A stretch of DNA of 64,000 nucleotides from Stagonosporopsis chrysanthemi (lineage: Eukaryota > Ascomycota > Dothideomycetes > Pleosporales > Didymellaceae), in assembly GCA_022560025.1 (NCBI GenBank), contig JAFISE010000028.1:186001-250000 (forward strand), read 5' to 3'. Below are positions 57,658 through 64,000 of the stretch, one piece after another; within the stretch, counting starts at the first letter, position 1; each line of letters starts with the position of its first letter. Under the pieces are notes generated by a model that made no database searches, was not told the DNA's origin, and saw only the letters and a list, made by a program, of their open reading frames with translations. The translations under genes and the position numbers were made by a program.

Positions 57658-59428
57658 ATGTCCCTCCTCCCGCCCCAAGACTCGCCGTCGCGGCCGTTAA
57701 GCATCCGCACCACAGGCACCTCGGCGACCATGAACGACAAGACTGGGGAAGCGTGGCGGGGCGGCGTCGACCAGCGCACCTGCTGGGAGGACTTGATCTT
57801 GACCCTGGGTATGCTCCATGGCCCACGGCCTGCTCTGATGTCTGCCTGCACACCCGGCCCGCTAACCTCTTCGCCCTCCCAGATGGCGGCGGCATTCGAG
57901 GCTACTCCAGCCTGCTCATCGTCCAGCGCCTCATGCACGAAGTCGCAAAGTGCGAGCGACGCCTGCAAGACGAGGAAGGGCCTGTGCCGGGCAGCGCGCG
58001 CAACGACTTCGACGAGAACGAGCTGCTGCCCTGCCACTACTTTGACTACATGTATGGCACCAGCACAGGCGGGCTGATCTCAGTCATGCTGGCGCGCCTG
58101 CGCATGACCGTACCGCAGTGCCTCGACATCTACCGACGAGTCGGCCACGAGCTCTTCGGCCACCGCCGCAACATCCTGCCACTGGCCACCAAGTACCACC
58201 ACAAGCCACTCGAGAAGGCTGTCCGAGACATTGTGAGCCAATACTGCAAGCTTCACCCCGACTGCGATGGCAAGGACTGCCACCCCTGGGACTGGGATCC
58301 GCTCGACGACGAGTCGCCCAACCCATCAGCAACCTCAACCGTGAACACCAACTCGACTTACAAGACCTCTCTCAACCCTGCCCCTATTCAGCCCATCGAC
58401 AGAATATGCCAATCGTGAGTAGCTCCAGCTTTCTTCCTAGTCTAGTCCGCGTATATGGAAGAGGATTGCTAACACGCTTATACAGTATCTGCCTTACTGC
58501 TACGCACAACGGCCAAATCGACGAGGCTTACCTGCTCCGCTCGTACAATCACCGCTACGACCAAGATATACTGCCCCCCTGGGTTCGACCGTACAACGAG
58601 GGGGCTGACAAGCTCAAGATATGGCAGGTCACGAGAGCTACATCGGCGGCACCCTTTTACTTCGACATGCTCATCGCGGATGTTGGTAAAAGGCGCGGCT
58701 TCAAAGGTTTCAAGGACGGAGGCATTCGCGAGAACAACCCATCGTACGCCGCCTATAGCGAACATGCTTCGTTAAGAGGAGACGAGCACGAACCGGCGCT
58801 ACTGCTGTCTATAGGTACTGGGCGCCCAAACAACAACAATGATGGGTTTGCGGCCGTTTGGCCGGGACCTCTTGGAAAAATTCCCTTGTTGCAAAAGTGG
58901 AGCGAAAAGTTTGCAGTCTTCAAGAACGTATTGATCAAGTACACCGAAGGCGAGGCGCGTCACAAGACAATGCGCACTATCGCCAAAGGCGAGCACCGAT
59001 GGTACAAGCGCTTGAATGTGGACAAAGGGATGGAAGGACTTGCACTTGACAACTGGGAGAAAGGGTCTTGGTTCAACATCCAAACCGGCCAAGACAAAGT
59101 AGTTTCGGGCGGCAAAACCCTCTCACGCATGGAGAAAGCCAGTGGCGACTACCTTAACCGCGACCATGTTGAGACTTTGGACGGCGTCAAGGAGTATCAG
59201 CCGCCGAAGATTGTCCTTCAGCAAGTCGCCGAGCGCCTCGTACGACATCGGCGACTACGCGAGGAGACCAAGAACGAGAATCTCAAGCGCTGGCAGACGC
59301 ACATGGGCCAATGGCTCACCGGCGAGCTTAGAGACGAGGACTCAGCCGTCCACATTTCTCGCCCAACAAGCCAAAAGGGACCCAAGTCCAAATCCAAATC
59401 CAGGCCAACAACCCCACGGCTCGCATGA
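57658..59428 (+). CDS. Patatin-like phospholipase
   Basis: Exons 57658-57808, 57883-58414 and 58486-59428 give 541 aa. Patatin-like enzymes hydrolyse acyl ester bonds of lipids with a Ser-Asp dyad. The oxyanion-hole block DGGGIRGYSSLLIVQRLM begins right at the exon 1/2 junction (the Asp codon is split by the intron). The nucleophile elbow is YGTSTGGLISVML, and the catalytic Asp is in FKDGGIRENNPS. Also visible: RVGHELFGHRRN and the block WQVTRATSAAPFYFD. The ~60 residues before the patatin domain are Ser/Thr/Pro-rich, and the C-terminus after ~500 is basic and disordered (KSKSKSRPTTPR). No membrane segment is seen; substrate is unknown. It converges on VTC4. Confidence 0.9.
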
Positions 59429-59984
59429 GTAGCCTGTATTAGCATGCTTGGCAGCATTGACATGTCGGCTTCGTGTGTCGTTCCAGCACCTGATTTGCTC
59501 TCATTTTTGATTTCCATCTTGTTTAGCATGGCGTTCCGCGTTGCATCTTTCAAAATACTGTTTTTTTTACTCTCATCATACTTCGTTTGGCATAGCGTTG
59601 GCGCATCTAAGTACTTTCAAGTAGCATCGGTACCTGATATACCCCCTTTCTTTGTCATCCGTTGGGCATGCCTCCCGGTTTGCATGTCCATGACGTACGG
59701 GCCTTCTTGCTTGGCTATAGCTTAGAGTATTGTACACATCGGAGGCGAGTGCATTCCATACAAGGAGAAAGACTGCCTGCACCAGATACGAATCTAGGTA
59801 TTACGACTACAAAACCCACAGGTCGACCATCTACACTAGTGATCCGAGTTTCCTCCGAGTTTCCTCGCTAAATTACATCAACGTCAAGAATGCTATACAA
59901 ACGTGCTGCCGCAAGAATCATGAGCGCATCTCTAATCGCTCTAATGCCATCTCCCCGCTCCTACCAAGTTACTCCACTGACCGT
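59429..59984. other. Convergent intergenic region
   Basis: About 560 nt between convergent stops, containing the expected 3' UTRs. Open frames here have no domain. Confidence 0.5.
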
Positions 59985-62523
59985 CTAAGCACCTATTTTG
60001 CCCTTCAAATCTCCCTTCAATCCACCATCATACCCACCCTTGCCCAACCTGTACCCGAAACTTATTGCAACCGCAGCCAGGAGTCCAAGACAGAGAAGTG
60101 TCGGCCCCCACTTGTCGTGGTATACAACCGCTCTCCTTTCCCTGATCTTGCGTACCCTCCAGAGGTAAAGACCGACCGAGTAGAACAGTGCCAAGCATGC
60201 AATGACTGTGAATGCCCAAGCCGCAGCGAACGCGAGTCCGTCGCCAAAGTTGAGCAAAGTGGCAGCGATGCTTCCAATCAGAATGCTGAACTCGAGCCAT
60301 GAGAGAAATGTACGCTCCGTCGCGAGCTGCACCTTCGGTTCAACACGAACAGGAACATGGATACGTTTGCCCTTGGGCGCTTTGAAGCGCTTCACCTCGC
60401 CCGCCTGTTTCCACGTAGGAACACCGAGAGAGAACCCACCGTCGCCGACATCAGTCGGCTTGGGATGCGCAAGCAAGGCGAACCCGTTGATGAGGCTTGT
60501 GCCGACAGTCTTTGCTGTGTGCTCTGCCCACTTCTTTGCGTAGTGAAGGCCGCCTACACGCTTTGCTTCTGCGAGGTTGTCATCTTCGTCGTCACTGTCC
60601 GAGTCGTAGATAGGGTAGTCGTTGTCCTGGCTGCGTTGCGCCGCGACGCGTTCCTCAATATCCAAGACATTGGGATCATTTTCAGGGGCAAGAGTACCAT
60701 ACTCTCTGGTGCGGGCAATCTCGTTTTGCTCCATAACATCGCGGGCTTCGCGAAGCCTTCTGAGCTGGTCATCGTCTTGGCTTCCATTCACCGAAGGAAG
60801 GCCCATAACAGCGTCCTCGTCATCACTATCGTCATCGAGAGTGTTGCTGGTACTGATGTCGTTACTGGCACCTGGTCGTTCTATGCCAAATTTCTGGCTG
60901 ACCGGCTTCCGGATATCAACATTCATCTGAGGGTACCAGTATGGAAGCAAGTCAATCCTCGATGGATTAAGGGTGGCGGTTCCATGTATGTACTTGGAAA
61001 ACTTGGGTACAGCTTCTACCAAGTGCGACGAAGTTAGATCGCGAATCCATTGTGGCGCCTCTGCACCAGCTGCGGTTTGCAACTTGACTTCAAGCACAGC
61101 ATATGGGAAAAGCTCTTTGTCCTCAGGAGGAAGCTGCTTGAAGGGCCAGTCCACGCCAATGTCTGTACGACGCCAGTTATCGCCCGCACGCCTTTTACCA
61201 TCCAGGTTGTCTTCTCGTGTCATGGTCAACTCGGTATCTAGGGAAATGCGAACTCGGGCATCGCCGGGGAGCTGGAAGGCAGTGCGGTGGTAGAACGAGC
61301 GCGTGACAGGCACCAGATTGCGGTCAATGACACGATATTGAATCTCGCGGGCAAGCTGCTCGTCGGATGCAATGTCCTTCTCAGACCTTTTTTGTTCCCT
61401 GCGCTCTTTCTCGAAAATTTTCCCCGGCAGCAACTTGCCCTTGAGATAGTCATTGACATTCTTCTCCTTGAGCTTGAAACGTGCTTTGACGGATTCCTCG
61501 CCGGTCCAATCTTCACGATGTGTTTTGCGCTCAATAAAAATGGTGTCGCTGTTCATGCCTCCATACCAGCGCAGACGGATAGCCTCGGCACCCTCTGTCT
61601 TCTTGAGGCGGCCCTCGTATAGCTCCCACGTGTCCGTGTTGTCAAAATATATCGAGGTGATGGATGCGTCCTCCTCGTTGAACTCCTTGTTAGGATTGAA
61701 AACCAGCACAGGCAGATGCTTGAGAATGATGAGCTTTAACTCGACGATGTTGTCAGGGTGGACCCAATATTTGGTAGTCTGGCGGACAAAATTCTGCTGC
61801 TTTCCTCCGGCGGACGAGTCGCCCTTGACAGGGTTGCCACGAGTACGGACGATGTCGTACAGCTTGGAGAGCTTGACAATATAATTGTCATAGTTGTCCT
61901 GGAAGAAGGGCTTGCGCTTCAGACGGGCGGCGAAGACAGGCTTGAGTGCCCACCGAGTATTTTTCTACGGCGAGTCAGCGTCGAATTGGCATTGGCACTG
62001 CGCATCAACATACATCATGCTTCTTGATGATCTTCTGGAAGCCCGTGTAATTTAGCTGAGTGAACTTGGCTAGGTCGTGGACATCGGCGATGATGTCGCT
62101 TAGGTCCTCCTCGAGCAGGTTGAAATCTTCCTCGAACGGATCGCCATCCTGTGCGCCTTGCTGCGAGTGCAGATGCTCCCGGGCGCGGGCAACAGCGGTG
62201 TTGACTTCCTTTTCCGAGGCGGCAATACGGCGGATGATCTCCTCGCTCTTGACGCGCACGAAGCTGTAGACCTTGTCGAGCTCCTTCTCGAGCTGCTCGA
62301 CAAAGCTCTGCTCGGCCTTTTCGTCCCAGGTGTGGTGCACGCGCAGGGCTGTCTTGAGCTCCTCGTAATCGATGTAGTAGAAAAGCCAGTCCTTGTTCAG
62401 CGACTGCTTCAGCTGCTGACCGAACCTGCACGGAGGCGCGTTAGTGCCCGTTGTAAGCCATTTGCTTGCACGGCCAGTGGACCGTGACGACAGCGGCGGC
62501 CGGGGGGGTCAAACGAACCTCAT
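59985..62523 (-). CDS. VTC4: Vacuolar transporter chaperone 4, polyphosphate polymerase
   Basis: Exons on the minus strand are 62523-62519 (5 nt, ATGAG), 62425-62014 and 61964-59985, giving 798 aa. VTC4 is the catalytic subunit that makes polyphosphate from ATP and passes it into the vacuole. The N-terminal SPX domain (to ~140) starts MRFGQQLKQSLNKDWLFYYI and senses inositol pyrophosphates. The VTC/CYTH catalytic tunnel (about 180-480) has YFDNTDTWELYEGRLKK, IRLRWYGG, IFIERKTHREDW and VKARFKLKEKNV with the basic substrate-binding residues, plus YAVLEVKLQ. A long acidic linker (DDDSDDEDAV, DSDSDDEDDN) precedes the C-terminal DUF202 membrane part (FLSWLEFSILIGSIAATLL and two more segments). The N-terminus and catalytic residues favour VTC4 over VTC2/3, which begin differently. 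The 5-nt first coding exon is inferred from frame and family. Confidence 0.92.
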
Positions 62524-63072
62524 GACGGGCGATGGGGGCGCGAAGAGCACCTCGACGCACTTGAGACGGTGCTGGGAGACGGGGAAGAATGTGACACAGC
62601 GCCCAGCAGACGAGGGACAAGCACACAAGCTCTGGAGTGTGGCTGTAGCGCAGAAACGTGCCTTGGTGGTGGAGCTCAGTAGCTCGCGGCCGGCAGCTCG
62701 ACCGTCGAGCGGCACCGCCCAGCGAATCGACCGGCCCACGTGCCGTGCTGGCCTGCCAACCACCGCACTCCACTGCGCCTTACCATCTGTCAGTCGAAGA
62801 GACCAAACCCCAACAATGCGATGACGTTCCTTTCTGTCTTGCCTGTAGGCGCGGCGAACACAGCAATGTCGTTAGTGACGCTAATGAGGCTGGTGACAAG
62901 GTTGTTGACTGCAGCTCGCATTGGCGACTTGGAGGCTGCTGACGTGCGTGCTGTTATCTGAATACAGGCCACAGCATCATTGCACTTGGACCTGTTAACG
63001 GGTATGCCGATAACTCAATCGCGAGCATGCCCCTAAGGTACTTCACCGACAGCCTCTAGAGGAGCCAATAAG
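62524..63072. other. VTC4 upstream region up to the AT-rich border
   Basis: About 550 bp upstream of VTC4 with ordinary base composition and no recognised gene. The VTC4 promoter should lie here. Composition shifts sharply to AT-rich just beyond it. Confidence 0.5.
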
Positions 63073-63510
63073 TAGGCTGGCAAGCTAGGTACCCCTGTGT
63101 ACTTAGAGTCTCTAACTTTAGGTAGGTATAACTCTTTAAATATTTAAGATACGGCTTAGTAGTATATTATACAATAAAATGCGCTAAGCTAGAGCTCTTA
63201 AATAAGCTACTGTTTGCTTAATTTAGATTAGTTTTAGCTTAGTTATATTACCTAGAATAGCTAGATAGTTTGTACTACCTCTACCTCTCTCTACCTAACC
63301 TTAGAGTCTATAAACCCTCTATAGGTTCTAAGCGATATATCTAAGCTAAAACAAATCTAAATTAAGCAAACAGTAGCTTATTTAAGAGCTCTAGCTTAGC
63401 GCATTTTATTGTATAATATATTATTAAGCTATATCTTAAATATTTAAAGAGTTATACCTACTTAAAGTTAGAGACTCTAAGTATATAGAAGTACCTAGTT
63501 TGCTAGCCTA
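63073..63510. repeat. Inverted repeat with 170-bp arms
   Basis: The arms are 63073-63242 and 63341-63510, separated by 98 bp. Aligned by eye they differ at 12 positions: 11 transitions, every one with A or T in the right arm where the left has G or C, and one A/T transversion. No coding frame is present. This fits a foldback or MITE-like element, or two inverted copies of a longer repeat, partly mutated by RIP. Confidence 0.85.
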
Positions 63511-64000
63511 GTAATAAGTAAGCAGAGCTTTAAGATTAAGACATAAAGCTATACTTTTCTAAGCTAAGTATTATAGTTTTAAGCTATATCTAGATTTAGG
63601 CTACTTTTTTACTAAAATAATTTATATATATAGGTATATATATCTATAACTAGGTTTAAAGTTATAAAAAGATTAAAAGTTTTAATTATTAGTATTATAG
63701 AATGTATAAAATAAATTATTATAATATACTTTACAAGCAAGTTACTTATATAGGCAAGTTGCTTACTTTTACTAAGACTTTACTAAACTTTACTTTATTA
63801 TAGCCTAAAGTACTATACTCTAGTACTATAAAGTATAGTATAGCTTAAAATATTATTTAAAGACTACTTTTATATTATTCTTATTTATTTACATATTTTA
63901 CTTAGTCTAATTATACTGTCTATAGTATTGTTAAAAGATCTTAAATACTTTAGTATATATATATTTTTTTAACTTTCTACTATTACTATATACTCTTAAC
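63511..64000. repeat. AT-rich, probably RIP-degraded repetitive DNA
   Basis: About 490 bp of strongly AT-rich sequence dense in TA, with stop codons in all frames and short recurring words such as gcaagtt(a/g)ctta and agtactata. No gene is seen. It looks like the start of an AT-rich block that continues past the window. Confidence 0.7.

Noticed and set aside
59985..62523. VTC2/VTC3 instead of VTC4
   Set aside because: The N-terminus lacks the YxPW-type start seen in VTC2/3, and the catalytic basic residues of the polymerase are present.
1..64000. CRISPR array, secondary-metabolite cluster, toxin or virus-derived gene
   Set aside because: No spaced direct repeats of the right kind, no backbone synthase or tailoring cluster, and no toxin-like or viral reading frame were seen.

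Overview
This is a 64 kb stretch of nuclear chromosome from a filamentous ascomycete (Pezizomycotina). Introns are mostly 45-190 nt, with gtaagt/gtacgt/gtgagt donors and ctaac/ctgac branch sites close to the acceptor. Gene content is fungal (ATG9, VTC4, flotillin, Sld2, Mtf2-like), and the right end becomes AT-rich and repetitive in a way that looks like repeat-induced point mutation (RIP). A Dothideomycete, perhaps Pleosporales, is my best guess; genus cannot be set from the sequence alone. The left 62.5 kb is gene-dense, with 26 protein genes and one tRNA gene. Exon coordinates below were built by hand from splice signals and frame, and every multi-exon model except one closes in frame.

Layout. 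0.9-9.3 kb: Rco1-type PHD protein (+), cytosolic AsnRS (-), a DOPA 4,5-dioxygenase family gene whose spliced frame does not close (+), SRP14 (-). 9.4-17.2 kb: four genes in a row on +, namely Sgd1/NOM1, dihydrolipoyl dehydrogenase, Sld2 and Rpn12. 17.2-21.2 kb: gene-poor, with one intron-containing tRNA-Cys-like gene and a very GC-rich, repeat-bearing stretch before a C2H2 transcription factor (21.2-23.5 kb). 24.4-33.0 kb: Mtf2-like mitochondrial protein (+) and the UBR1 N-recognin (-). 33.5-41.0 kb: QCR9 (-), PYM (+), an unknown protein (-), flotillin (+), NIF3 (-), BolA-like 2 (+). 41.1-53.1 kb: COG6 (-), ATG9 (+), ribosomal proteins uL16 and eL30 (both -), cytosolic TyrRS (+), OST1 (-). 53.3-62.5 kb: a fused pseudouridine-5'-phosphate glycosidase/PfkB kinase (+), an unknown protein (-), a patatin-like phospholipase (+) and the VTC4 polyphosphate polymerase (-). 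From about 63.07 kb the window turns into an AT-rich block starting with a 170-bp-arm inverted repeat.

How the genes relate. This is mostly housekeeping: translation (AsnRS, TyrRS, uL16, eL30, Sgd1, PYM), secretion and membrane traffic (SRP14, OST1, COG6, ATG9, flotillin), proteolysis (UBR1, Rpn12), mitochondrial energy metabolism (Lpd1, QCR9, Mtf2-like), chromatin and replication (Rco1, Sld2) and phosphate storage (VTC4). Many neighbours are divergent pairs with short shared promoters (SRP14/SGD1, NIF3/BOL2, COG6/ATG9, OST1/pseudouridine gene). There is no secondary-metabolite cluster, CRISPR array or intact transposon, and I found no clearly new multi-gene system.

The most unusual signals are three inferred GC-AG introns (SGD1, LPD1, QCR9) among about 42, very small coding exons (5, 9 and 20 nt), the dioxygenase frame break, and the inverted repeat whose two arms differ almost only by transitions to A/T in one arm.
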